Position numbers and translations under genes: made by a program. This document shows, piece after piece, positions 7,499 to 14,443 of a stretch of DNA of 14,443 nt (the stretch's first letter is position 1; each line of letters begins with the position of its first letter). Below the pieces are notes generated by a model. The model was not told the DNA's origin and searched no databases. It saw nothing but the letters and a program-made list of their open reading frames with translations. The stretch lies in the NCBI GenBank assembly GCA_947072805.1, contig CAMTJK010000057.1:1-14443 (forward strand), in the 5' to 3' direction. The stretch is from an uncultured Prevotella sp. GTDB taxonomy: Bacteria; Bacteroidota; Bacteroidia; Bacteroidales; Bacteroidaceae.

Positions 7499-8140
7499 TT
7501 ATTTTTTAACAAGAGTAAGTCCCACTTGCAAGCCTTTTACGCTTTTCATCAACGATGTTATGGTGATTATACTTGCATTTGTTGACTTACTTCCTAGTGT
7601 CTTCATGAAATTAAGAAGTTGTGTAGCATCAGTCACTATCATGAGATTTTTGCCCTCCACCTGTGTTGTTATCGATACGGGCTTTATGGTTCCGTAAGTG
7701 AGAATGAGCTTTGAATCCTCTACTTTCCAAGTCCCTTTTAACGTCTTTTTTTTCAGTGTTTCTGAAAACGTTCCATCTTCTGCAAACACAATTGTCATTA
7801 TCCCGGGTTCTATGCCGTACTTAGTAAGATATGTCTGCAACCTGCTTTCCAATTTTTCGGCCACAACACCGGCACCAGCCTTTGCCAAAAAATTATCTGA
7901 TTCGAACATTACCGCCGGTTCTGTATATACCCATGTGCCCACAATCTGGTTTTCGGATGCCTGTTTTTCTCCCGAGAATACGGATGTGAGTGTAGAGATA
8001 AGATCACCGGTGGAGGCGTTTTCGGTCGTTCCCGAGAGACCGCCGAGAATGTTGCCAAGGTTGATTTGAGCACTTGCTCCTGATGTGCCAAACATGAGCA
8101 CCAAGCACACTGCCATTGTCTTGAATACTGATTTTTTCAT
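7499..8140 (-). CDS. DUF4923-like secreted lipocalin-type protein
   Basis: This 213-residue exported protein has a type I signal peptide (MKKSVFKTMAVCLVLMFG, cleavage likely after ASA at residue 24). The mature part has a Gly/Ser/Thr-rich linker, then QIVGTWVYTEPAVMFES, IMTIVFAEDGTFSETLKKK and LKGTWKVEDSKLILTYG. This is the GTW-strand pattern of lipocalin-like beta-barrels and matches the Bacteroidetes DUF4923 family as I know it. Its function is unknown; a periplasmic or outer-membrane-facing location is inferred. It has its own strong promoter (8165-8196) and lies upstream of rpsP on the same strand, separated by an inverted repeat. Nothing ties it to glycan synthesis beyond position. Confidence 0.85.
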   Translation of the reverse strand: MKKSVFKTMAVCLVLMFGTSGASAQINLGNILGGLSGTTENASTGDLISTLTSVFSGEKQASENQIVGTWVYTEPAVMFESDNFLAKAGAGVVAEKLESRLQTYLTKYGIEPGIMTIVFAEDGTFSETLKKKTLKGTWKVEDSKLILTYGTIKPVSITTQVEGKNLMIVTDATQLLNFMKTLGSKSTNASIITITSLMKSVKGLQVGLTLVKK

Positions 8141-8164
8141 ACTTTACATTGTTAAAAACCGCGG

Positions 8165-8196
8165 CAAAAGTAGTATTTTCGCTCAATACCACCAAA
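8165..8196 (-). promoter_or_regulatory. Consensus Bacteroidetes promoter for the DUF4923-like gene
   Basis: On the minus strand a -33 TTTG (8193-8196) is followed after exactly 20 bases by TACTTTTG (8165-8172), the full Bacteroidetes consensus. Transcription would start near 8157, about 17 bases before the ATG. This is the best promoter match in the window. Confidence 0.8.
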
Positions 8197-8234
8197 TAAA
8201 ATGGATAAAAGTTCCCACAATTACTTTTTTTTTA

Positions 8235-8242
8235 TATTTTTG
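8235..8242 (+). promoter_or_regulatory. Promoter -7 box for the GT2 gene at 8312
   Basis: TATTTTTG matches TAnnTTTG. It lies downstream of the first possible ATG (8201), so the mRNA would not include that codon. This supports starting the protein at 8312, with a leader of about 60 bases. The -33 box is poor. Confidence 0.5.
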
Positions 8243-8311
8243 TCTGATGCAAGAAAGATACTGCTGCCTGTGTCGCGGCATTTTTGTTATACACCTTATT
8301 ATATATATATT

Positions 8312-9235
8312 ATGTGCAACGATATGCAAGACAATACCGGCAGCATCATCATATCGGTAGTAATACCCGTCTACCAGTACTGTTGCATGCCACTCGTCTC
8401 TGCCCTAAGCGCACAGCTCGAAGCCAACCACCTTAGTTACGAAATCATTGTCATCGATGACGGCTCTACTTCCGCCCAAACCATAACTGCAAACAGTGCC
8501 ATCGCCTCCTTGCCTCACGCCACATACACAGTACTGCCACACAATGTGGGCAGAGCTGCCATACGCAATATCCTTGCCAACAGAGCTTCAGGCGAATGGC
8601 TTCTGTTTCTCGACTGCGACGTTCATCCCCCACTCCCCACCTTCATATCAACCTACCTCGCCCATGCTGGTAGTACCGATGTTGTGTGTGGTGGAGTTTC
8701 TGCCGGTGAAAACAGCTCTCTATCTATATCCAACCTCCGCTTTCGCTATGAACGGTACTATGCCCCACAACACACAGCTACCGTCCGCGCACATCATCCC
8801 TATAGTAGCTTCCGCACCACCAACTTCATGATACGCCGCAGCGTAATGCTTGCCAATCCTTTCGACGAGCGTGTAAAGCATTACGGCTATGAAGACGTGT
8901 TATTCGGCAGACGTTTGCAACAGCAAGGATGCACTATACTCCATATAGACAATCCGGTGACTATTGGCGATTACGAGTCCAACGACACATTCATCCTCAA
9001 GACCGAAGAATCTCTGCGCACCCTCCACGCATTCAGATCCGAGCTCGACGGCTATTCGCGCCTGCTTGCCCTTACTTCGAAGCTTGACCAGTTCCTGCCC
9101 GCAACTCTCTTCCGCGCATGTTATCGTATAATGTGCCTGCCGTTACGCCGCCACCTCACAGGCGAGCATCCGAAACTTACATTATTCAATCTATACCGAC
9201 TGTTATATTACATGTCACTGACAGAAAATGACTAA
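8312..9235 (+). CDS. GT2-family glycosyltransferase
   Basis: This 307-residue GT-A enzyme has IIISVVIPVYQY (12-23), IIVIDDGSTS (45-54), HNVGRAAIRNILA (77-89), LLFLDCDVHP (97-106, the DxD-type metal site) and YGYEDVLFGRRLQQQG (191-206), the Glu-Asp motif of chain-forming or WcaA-like GT2 enzymes. The frame is open from 8201, but the first 37 codons are AT-rich, lack family similarity and precede the likely promoter. ATG 8312 is therefore preferred; ATG 8324 is also possible. It is separated from the main glycan cluster by two unrelated genes and is followed at 85 bp by the rhamnose mutarotase gene without an obvious promoter between. A role in a rhamnose-containing glycan is a guess from that neighbour only. 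Confidence 0.88.
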   Translation: MCNDMQDNTGSIIISVVIPVYQYCCMPLVSALSAQLEANHLSYEIIVIDDGSTSAQTITANSAIASLPHATYTVLPHNVGRAAIRNILANRASGEWLLFLDCDVHPPLPTFISTYLAHAGSTDVVCGGVSAGENSSLSISNLRFRYERYYAPQHTATVRAHHPYSSFRTTNFMIRRSVMLANPFDERVKHYGYEDVLFGRRLQQQGCTILHIDNPVTIGDYESNDTFILKTEESLRTLHAFRSELDGYSRLLALTSKLDQFLPATLFRACYRIMCLPLRRHLTGEHPKLTLFNLYRLLYYMSLTEND

Positions 9236-9320
9236 GAGAACAAAGTACGAGGAGAATAAGGATACCACCAAAGACAAAAAGCATATACCAAATAACTAAT
9301 TTTCTAAAAACATCACTACT

Positions 9321-9638
9321 ATGAAACGATTTGCATTCAAGATGATCCTCAAGCCTGGCTGTGAGGAAGAGTACGAGCGCCGCCACGCCGCAATATGGCC
9401 CGAATTAAAGCAGATGATAAAGAAGCAAGGCGTCAGCGACTACAGCATTTTCTGGGACAAAGACACCAATATACTCTTTGCCGTACAGAAATGCGCCTCT
9501 GACACCAATAGCCAAGACACCACCAATGTAGACCCAATAACTCAGCGCTGGTGGGACATGATGGCAGACATTATGGAAGTCAATGATGACAACTCTCCCG
9601 TTACTGTTCCCCTACGCGAACTCTTTCATCTCGACTGA
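9321..9638 (+). CDS. rhaM: L-rhamnose mutarotase
   Basis: This 105-residue cytoplasmic enzyme interconverts the alpha and beta anomers of L-rhamnose. The start MKRFAFKMILKPG and the active-site residues known from the E. coli enzyme are present: Tyr18, His22 (EYERRHAAIWPE), Tyr41 (GVSDYSIFWD) and the Trp pair at 77-78 (QRWWDMM). The Trp pair sits about eight residues later than in E. coli because of an Asp/Asn/Thr-rich insertion near 60-70. Length fits the family. No rhamnose isomerase, kinase or permease gene is in the window, so it is an orphan here. It probably shares a transcript with the GT2 gene upstream. Its last 38 bp overlap, on the opposite strand, the original 3' end of the beta-galactosidase gene. 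Confidence 0.9.
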   Translation: MKRFAFKMILKPGCEEEYERRHAAIWPELKQMIKKQGVSDYSIFWDKDTNILFAVQKCASDTNSQDTTNVDPITQRWWDMMADIMEVNDDNSPVTVPLRELFHLD

Positions 9639-9888
9639 ATGGCTTTATCCCGAATGTAAAGCATCGACTTGAGTAAGGCAGCCTGTATTCGCTCCTTGGC
9701 AAGGCACCCCAAGCGTTTACACATCCGACTCCACACTGTGCCAGTTGGATGTGTATTTGTGTTATGCCCATTTCTATAAGGTCACCGCTATGTCTGCCAT
9801 GTCGATGCTCCTTTTTGTCGCCATCGTCCAGCTGCTCTGTGAGATAAGGCAACGCGCTACACTCCATGGGCACTGAGGCGTAGAAAGT
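9601..9888 (-). pseudogene. Detached C-terminal end of the beta-galactosidase
   Basis: These 95 codons plus stop continue the beta-galactosidase in the same reading frame after its TAG at 9889-9891. They encode the end of domain 5: TFYASVPMECSALPYL, HRHGRHSGDL, then GVGCVNAWGALPRSEYRLPY and the closing FTFGIKPF, all typical of LacZ-type enzymes. The Trp in VNAWGALP matches E. coli Trp999, which shapes the sugar-binding site. The frame is otherwise intact, with no further stop until 9601. A GTG at 9873 could start a 90-residue peptide, but it would not fold as a protein by itself. The last 38 bp overlap rhaM. Confidence 0.85.
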
Positions 9889-12792
9889 CTATCCTTTACC
9901 TGTTCTACCGTCATACACCGAAAAATGACGTACGTCCGTATGGTTACCACACTCCTGCGGGCGGATGTAAGGGAAGAAGGAAGCTGCCACCGTCGTATCG
10001 GCAGTCATAAGCAACTGACTTGTTTTCCTGTCAGCATAGTTTTCAACCGGTCCCCTTCCATAATAATTCATACGATCATAGTTTCCCGGCATCTGTAACT
10101 GCATGCCGTAGCGAAACATATCAGGCACCACTGCCGTTGTGTCGGCATCCATACGCTGCTGTACCGTTATCGAGCCATAGCTATCAAGAGCATACACCAT
10201 TGTCAATTTTGCTGACACATCAGGCATGTCAAATATCGCTGTCACCCTTGCTACACTATCATCGCAGCAGAGTCCTACTCGTTCGAGTTTCATTGTTACA
10301 TTCTTCCACACCCCATATTTTTGCTGTAATCGGGCACCATAGTCGTTGTCCGTTGGAGCTCGCCAAAATTCGGGCATCAGCGACTGTCTGTCACAGAACA
10401 TGGGCTGTCCGTCTACATCTATGTAATCTATCCATCCCGACCTTTTACCCACAGTCATTACAGTCCTGCAGGCAGCCAACCTTATATACGATTTCGTCTC
10501 TTCCACGCGGTAAGGTAAAGTTAATATCGATTCTGATGTTGGTGTGGATGCCTTTGCCTCCAGTGACAACTGTGGGAAAAGATATTCTCTTAATACAAAC
10601 TGCTGTCTTGCCACCATGTGTCCCTTTTCCAGCAGAGCCGTTGCCCTGTTTATCTTTACTGTGAAGAGTGCCGTTATCTCATCGTTTGGGAATTGTTGCA
10701 TCACTTCCTGTACCATACATGCCAGTCTTTTTAGTCTGAAAGTTCTGTGCTCCTGCGGACGTATGCCTTTCAGTTGTACCGTCATTCTGGCCTGGGGTAC
10801 ATTGCAGTCTTGTTTCATCAGCTCCACCTCAAGTGTCATGTCGTCAAGCTGTCTAAAGAACATCTCGTTGTACACCTCAAATTTTCCCTGTGCTATTCCC
10901 CTGTCCGTTATCCATACATTCTGGTACTGATACTGTACCTCGTACGCGTGTGGGTTGTAGCGTCTGTCAGGCGCCACTATCCCGTTGCAGTTGAAATTGT
11001 AGTCGGTTGCCGAATACCTACCATAGTCTCCTCCGTATGCAAATATCTCGCATCCCGTTATGCGACTCGTATCTCTCAATCCCTGATCAGCGAAGTCCCA
11101 TATATATCCGCCCTGATATTTTCTGTATTTCCTTACCAGTTGCCAGTATTCGTGCAATCCTCCCATTGAGTTTCCCATGGCGTGTGCATATTCGCACTGT
11201 ATAAGTGGCCTCGGATTTTCGCCCTCGGCATATTCTTCACACCGTCTGTAGTCATAATACATAGGACAGAATATGTCCGTCTTGCCATTTTGTCCCGCCT
11301 GCTCGTACTGCACCGGTCTCGAGTCATCCAACTGTTTAACCATATCGTATGCTTTTTCGAAGTTTTCTCCGTATCCAGCCTCGTTACCGAGACTCCAGAC
11401 TATTATGCAGGGATGATTGCGTAGGGTCATTACATTAGCCTCGTTACGTTCCAGATGTGCCTTGGCATAGTCCTTCCGCCGTGCCAACGTATTCTTGCCG
11501 TATCCCATTCCGTGGCTCTCTATGTTTGCCTCTGCTGTGACATAAATGCCGTACCTATCGCACAGAGCATACCATCTCGGATCATTCGGATAGTGACATG
11601 TCCTTACGGCATTGATGTTGAGATCCTTCATTATCCTTATATCTTGCAACATCTTCTCCATCGTCACCACATATCCACTATCGGTATCCAACTCGTGCCT
11701 GTTCACCCCTTTTATAAGTATTGGCTTTCCGTTCACAAGAAGCTGTCCATCCTTTGTCTCTATGTGCCTGAAGCCAACATTGAGCGGAATCACCTCCAAC
11801 ACATTGGCATCCTGTTTCAGAGTTACAAAGAGGCGGTACAGATATGGTGTCTCTGCCGTCCATGCCCTTGCTCCAGGCAGTATCACCTCTGTATGATGTC
11901 TGTCGCCCGTCGGCTTGAGTTGTCCGTCTGCCAGCATTTTCCCCTCTGCGTCGCATAGTACATACTCACATGTCACGTCTCTCCCTCCGGGTATAACGTC
12001 TGCATCCACAGTCAGCAAGGCAGTTCTGTATCCCGACTGTGGCGTTAAATCCTGCCCTATGCGCAAGTCAGATATGTGACATTGAGGACGCGCATATATA
12101 TATACCTCGCGGGCTATTCCCGTAAAACGCCAAAAATCCTGGTCCTCTAAATAGGAACCGTCACACCACCTCATAACCTGCATGGCTATCAAGTTGTCTC
12201 CCGACTTCAACTTGTCTGTAATATCAAACTCGGCAGCAACTTTCGAATCTTCGCTGTATCCTGCCTCCTTGCCATTAACCCACAACGTCACGTTGCTTGT
12301 TGCCGATCCTACGTGCAAATACACTCTCATGCCTTTCCATTCATCTGGCAGGGTAAAATGTCTTCTATAAGAACCGGTATAGTTGTGCATCGTTGATACA
12401 TACGGAGGATTACTGTCGAATGTATTCCCCCAGGCGTAGCCGGCGTTCTTGTATATTCTGTCGCCCCATCCATTTATCTCGAAGAGTGCTGGAACGTTTA
12501 TATAGTCCCATGCCGTATCGTCATATGCTGTTACGTAGAAATCTGCAGGTCGGTCGTTATAGTTATTGTCGAAACGGAACTTCCATAGTCCCTCCATTGT
12601 CATGAACCTCGCTGACATCCGTTTTTCGTCCGTCCCAGCGTGTTCAATGTCTTCATAAGCAAAAAAGTCTGTCCTCCTCGGGCACCTGTTCGTTGCGTTT
12701 ACCTCGGGATTCTGCCATACCGGTCTTTCATCACACATTGCCGCCACACATAGATAGCATGCGGCAGCCACTGCCAACATTCTCATTTTCAT
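9889..12792 (-). CDS. Exported GH2 beta-galactosidase (LacZ type), truncated by an in-frame TAG
   Basis: This enzyme hydrolyses terminal beta-galactosides. The reading frame gives 967 residues; with the segment after the stop, the original was 1063, normal for the family. Residues 1-20 form a signal peptide (LAVAAACYLCVAAMC), so the protein is periplasmic or surface-exposed. Domains in order: jelly-roll sugar-binding (about 25-235), Ig-like (236-345), TIM barrel (346-640) and the C-terminal beta domains. Visible sites are GVNRHE (362-367), ESHGMGYG (425-432), the acid/base Glu471 in WSLGNEAGYG and the nucleophile Glu534 in IQCEYAHAMGN. The product stops after DGRTGKG, where relatives have a hydrophobic residue (a TTG Leu codon would differ by one base). 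Loss of domain 5's end probably harms activity. Its ATG overlaps the stop of nth (ATGA), implying coupling. The true 5' end could also be the Met at residue 3. Confidence 0.88.
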   Translation of the reverse strand: MKMRMLAVAAACYLCVAAMCDERPVWQNPEVNATNRCPRRTDFFAYEDIEHAGTDEKRMSARFMTMEGLWKFRFDNNYNDRPADFYVTAYDDTAWDYINVPALFEINGWGDRIYKNAGYAWGNTFDSNPPYVSTMHNYTGSYRRHFTLPDEWKGMRVYLHVGSATSNVTLWVNGKEAGYSEDSKVAAEFDITDKLKSGDNLIAMQVMRWCDGSYLEDQDFWRFTGIAREVYIYARPQCHISDLRIGQDLTPQSGYRTALLTVDADVIPGGRDVTCEYVLCDAEGKMLADGQLKPTGDRHHTEVILPGARAWTAETPYLYRLFVTLKQDANVLEVIPLNVGFRHIETKDGQLLVNGKPILIKGVNRHELDTDSGYVVTMEKMLQDIRIMKDLNINAVRTCHYPNDPRWYALCDRYGIYVTAEANIESHGMGYGKNTLARRKDYAKAHLERNEANVMTLRNHPCIIVWSLGNEAGYGENFEKAYDMVKQLDDSRPVQYEQAGQNGKTDIFCPMYYDYRRCEEYAEGENPRPLIQCEYAHAMGNSMGGLHEYWQLVRKYRKYQGGYIWDFADQGLRDTSRITGCEIFAYGGDYGRYSATDYNFNCNGIVAPDRRYNPHAYEVQYQYQNVWITDRGIAQGKFEVYNEMFFRQLDDMTLEVELMKQDCNVPQARMTVQLKGIRPQEHRTFRLKRLACMVQEVMQQFPNDEITALFTVKINRATALLEKGHMVARQQFVLREYLFPQLSLEAKASTPTSESILTLPYRVEETKSYIRLAACRTVMTVGKRSGWIDYIDVDGQPMFCDRQSLMPEFWRAPTDNDYGARLQQKYGVWKNVTMKLERVGLCCDDSVARVTAIFDMPDVSAKLTMVYALDSYGSITVQQRMDADTTAVVPDMFRYGMQLQMPGNYDRMNYYGRGPVENYADRKTSQLLMTADTTVAASFFPYIRPQECGNHTDVRHFSVYDGRTGKG

Positions 12793-13463
12793 ACCTTGTC
12801 CTCCTTTCTTTTTGCTTTTGACTTTTCGTTGCGCTCATGCATGGCACAGCAGCACGCTACTGCACATTCCTCACACAGAGGTTTTCTTGAACGGCACACA
12901 TACCTGCCATGCAACAGTATCCAATGATGTGCCTTTGCCACGTCCTGCCGATTAATGTGTTTCATCAACCGTCGCTCTACCTTTTCGGGGGTGTTGTCTG
13001 CGACGTCTACCAATCCCATTCTGTGACTAACCCTATATACATGTGTGTCTACTGCCATTGCGGGTATGCCGAACGCCACGCTCCTCACCACATTGGCTGT
13101 CTTCCTACCCACTCCCGGCAATGCCGTCAGCTCATCCATGTCATGGGGCACCGCACCTCCATGTTTATCCATCAGCGCTCGTGCCATCACTACCAAATGC
13201 CTTGCCTTGGCATTTGGGTACGACACTGACGATATCATATCTCTTATCTCCTCCTCGCTACTCTCCGCCATCTCCTTTGGGGTAGGATATCTGCTGAACA
13301 GCCGCGGCGTTACACTATTCACTCTTTTGTCTGTACACTGCGCGCTCAACAACGTTGCTACTAACAACTGAAAAACACTGCCGTATACCAGTTCCGTACC
13401 AACCTCGGGCATTGCCTTACGCCACATCTCTATCGCACGGACATATCTTTCCTCTCTTCTCAT
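12789..13463 (-). CDS. nth: Endonuclease III (DNA glycosylase/AP lyase)
   Basis: This 224-residue enzyme of base-excision repair removes oxidised pyrimidines and nicks abasic sites. It carries LLSAQCTDKRVN (38-49), the helix-hairpin-helix LPGVGRKTANVV (115-126) with catalytic Lys121, and VDTHVYRV (138-145) with catalytic Asp139. A 4Fe-4S cluster motif has Cys190-X6-Cys197-X2-Cys200-X5-Cys206. Two extra Cys (204, 205) precede the last ligand. A Lys/Glu-rich tail (211-224) extends beyond the cluster. All key residues are present, so it should be active. The last 4 bp (ATGA) overlap the beta-galactosidase start, an unusual partner for a repair gene. Candidate -7 boxes are at 13571-13578 and 13510-13516. 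Confidence 0.96.
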   Translation of the reverse strand: MRREERYVRAIEMWRKAMPEVGTELVYGSVFQLLVATLLSAQCTDKRVNSVTPRLFSRYPTPKEMAESSEEEIRDMISSVSYPNAKARHLVVMARALMDKHGGAVPHDMDELTALPGVGRKTANVVRSVAFGIPAMAVDTHVYRVSHRMGLVDVADNTPEKVERRLMKHINRQDVAKAHHWILLHGRYVCRSRKPLCEECAVACCCAMHERNEKSKAKRKEDKV

Positions 13464-13570
13464 CGTCTTTACCTTTTATTATATTAAAACTTCTACATAT
13501 ATTATGGTGCAAAATAGCGCAATCAAGTAACCCCTTTTTACCTTTTTGCACAAGTCTTGCCTTTCCTATC

Positions 13571-13578
13571 CAAAAGTA
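13571..13578 (-). promoter_or_regulatory. Candidate promoter -7 box for nth
   Basis: On the minus strand this reads TACTTTTG (TAnnTTTG), giving a leader of about 100 bases. A shorter alternative, TATTTTG at 13510-13516, is closer to the gene but lacks one base of the consensus. Neither has a good -33 box, so the choice is open. Confidence 0.35.
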
Positions 13579-13809
13579 AGAATAATTGTCGAATTATAAA
13601 AACTTTTATCAGAATAGTTATCGATATACGCCATTATCTAATAGTTTTTGTCAGCTGTTACGATATCCCCATACGCTTAACCGTATCAGCCGACAGTTTG
13701 CCACCAAGCGACCTATAATAAGTGGTTTAATAATACTGTTGATAATAAGGATTTCCTACATAAATAGTATAGTTTTATTCTAATGTTGTAAGGTTTTATA
13801 TATGTGTGG
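13579..13809. other. AT-rich non-coding stretch upstream of nth
   Basis: No coding frame is convincing on either strand: short open frames are present but have no family motif and are rich in Ile, Asn and Tyr. No tRNA, CRISPR or strong terminator was seen. It separates the nth promoter region from the decayed IS30 transposase and may include that element's end, which I could not define. Confidence 0.4.
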
Positions 13810-14155
13810 TTATTGAGCCCAAAAGCTAATGCATAACTATGTAAAGAATCTAAAGAACTTGCTTTGGGGTGTTTCAAAGTTTATTTTTCTCTTGGCCCTC
13901 TATTGATTTTCTTTTGGATGTTGGCAACTTGTCTACTGCTGACGTCCTTAAAGTTAGCCTTTTGGGGCATTTATTTCCCGATGAGCTTGTCTGCACTCTC
14001 TATTGCGCCTTTCTGTTAGAAGACAAAAGCATTCGTTAGTAACAAACCCATTGATGAGACATCATCTGCTCTTGAGTTGTTTTATGTTTTTCCATTGATA
14101 TCAAAACAAGATTAAACCCGAAACGGTCATTAGCGTTATGATGATAACAACTTAT
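13810..14155 (-). mobile_element. Decayed IS30-family transposase, C-terminal part
   Basis: The minus strand encodes pieces of an IS30-type DDE transposase that moves an insertion sequence. From about 14102 the words DINGKT resemble the DNGKE block around the second catalytic Asp. Then 14015-13884 reads QKGAIESADKLIGK, a stop, and KANFKDVSSRQVANIQKKIN followed by RGPREK. These match the family's C-terminal blocks with the catalytic Glu (KGAIE) and NRRPREKLNF. After REK a one-base loss shifts the frame to NFETPQSKFFRFFT. At least three in-frame stops and one frameshift make it inactive. The N-terminal half and the inverted ends were not found. Confidence 0.72.
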
Positions 14156-14276
14156 CCTATTGCGCAGATGTTTTTACGTTTAGAGGGCGCAATGGAATTT
14201 CATCGTAACCGATAAACGTAAAGACATTACGTATTAGTATAGGCATGGATTTATTGTAATGCTTTGTCTTAATACC

Positions 14277-14378
14277 AAACGCGTAACTGCACTTAACATG
14301 AGTTAATTTGTAAAGATATTTGGTCGAATTTAACATTTTTAAACCCGGCATTCTAGGTGTAAATTTTTGTTAATCAAA
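14277..14378 (+). repeat. Dispersed intergenic repeat, right copy
   Basis: This is the second copy of the element at 9-146, in the same orientation: AAACGCGTAACT (14277-14288), TTAAC-ATGA-GTTAA (14293-14306) followed by GTAAAGAT, and TTGTTAATCAAA (14367-14378). Here the first two blocks are only 4 bp apart, while the second and third are farther apart than in the left copy. It lies about 120 bp from the IS30 remnant. The stretch between them (14156-14276) shows nothing recognisable. Confidence 0.55.
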
Positions 14379-14443
14379 GTGAGTCGAATTGTGCTCCCGA
14401 CGGGTCGAAAAACGATTACGCTTTTTTGGCAACGCCGTTACGA

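Noticed and set aside
8201..8311. N-terminal extension of 37 codons on the GT2 enzyme
   Set aside because: It precedes the likely promoter, lacks GT2 similarity and is AT-rich; ATG 8312 is a better start.
9186..9386. Minus-strand frame with a transmembrane-like stretch between the GT2 and rhaM genes
   Set aside because: It overlaps both confident genes and its hydrophobic part mirrors an A-rich spacer; there is no supporting motif.
9601..9873. A separate 90-residue gene starting with GTG
   Set aside because: Its sequence is the C-terminal end of the beta-galactosidase, in the same frame as the main gene; it is a detached piece.
9870..9891. A frameshift as the cause of the beta-galactosidase truncation
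   Set aside because: 12792 and 9873 are separated by a whole number of codons, so both parts share one frame; only the TAG divides them.
10020..11958. Several long plus-strand frames opposite the beta-galactosidase
   Set aside because: They are shadows of a strongly supported gene and resemble no protein family.
14157..14351. Minus-strand frame of 64 codons at the right end
   Set aside because: It runs through the dispersed repeat and has no recognised domain; it probably is open by chance.
1..14443. CRISPR array, tRNA genes, toxin-antitoxin or phage-defence module
   Set aside because: I saw no regular repeat-spacer pattern, no cloverleaf-like sequence and no motifs of such genes on either strand.

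Overview
The window looks like chromosomal DNA from a Prevotella-type Bacteroidales bacterium. The evidence is an S16 protein with a long Ala/Glu/Lys tail, a DUF4923-type secreted protein, a LacZ-type glycoside hydrolase family 2 beta-galactosidase with a signal peptide, start sites without strong Shine-Dalgarno sequences, and several promoters with the Bacteroidetes -7 box TAnnTTTG.

Layout. Positions 1-369 hold a dispersed repeat, a pair of direct repeats and a promoter. Positions 370-1025 are a broken alpha-L-fucosidase (GH29): N- and C-terminal pieces survive, the catalytic middle is gone, and a 4-bp tandem duplication shifts the frame. Positions 1115-6715 are part of a surface-polysaccharide locus: a Wzx-like flippase and a GT2 glycosyltransferase on the minus strand, then two GT2 enzymes and one GT-B enzyme on the plus strand. 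These two units diverge from a 123-bp spacer carrying two perfect 13-bp palindromes. Positions 6859-8140 hold rpsP and a DUF4923-like lipocalin-type protein (minus strand). Positions 8312-9638 hold another GT2 enzyme and an L-rhamnose mutarotase (plus strand). Positions 9601-13463 (minus strand) hold endonuclease III (nth) followed, with an ATGA overlap, by the beta-galactosidase, whose last 95 codons are cut off by an in-frame TAG. Positions 13464-14443 are AT-rich and non-coding, with a decayed IS30-family transposase and a second copy of the dispersed repeat seen at the left edge.

How the genes fit together. The glycosyltransferases and the flippase probably assemble and export a cell-surface glycan (capsule, exopolysaccharide or O-antigen). 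The locus is incomplete here: no polymerase, initiating transferase, ligase or sugar-nucleotide genes are visible. The fucosidase and beta-galactosidase are exported or periplasmic glycan-degrading enzymes, and both are damaged, which suggests ongoing loss of a host- or diet-glycan trait.

I did not find a clearly new multi-gene system. The items most worth a second look are the amber-interrupted beta-galactosidase, the repeat pair at the two window edges, the twin palindromes in the polysaccharide divergent promoter, and the 21-bp-period direct repeats in front of the dead fucosidase.
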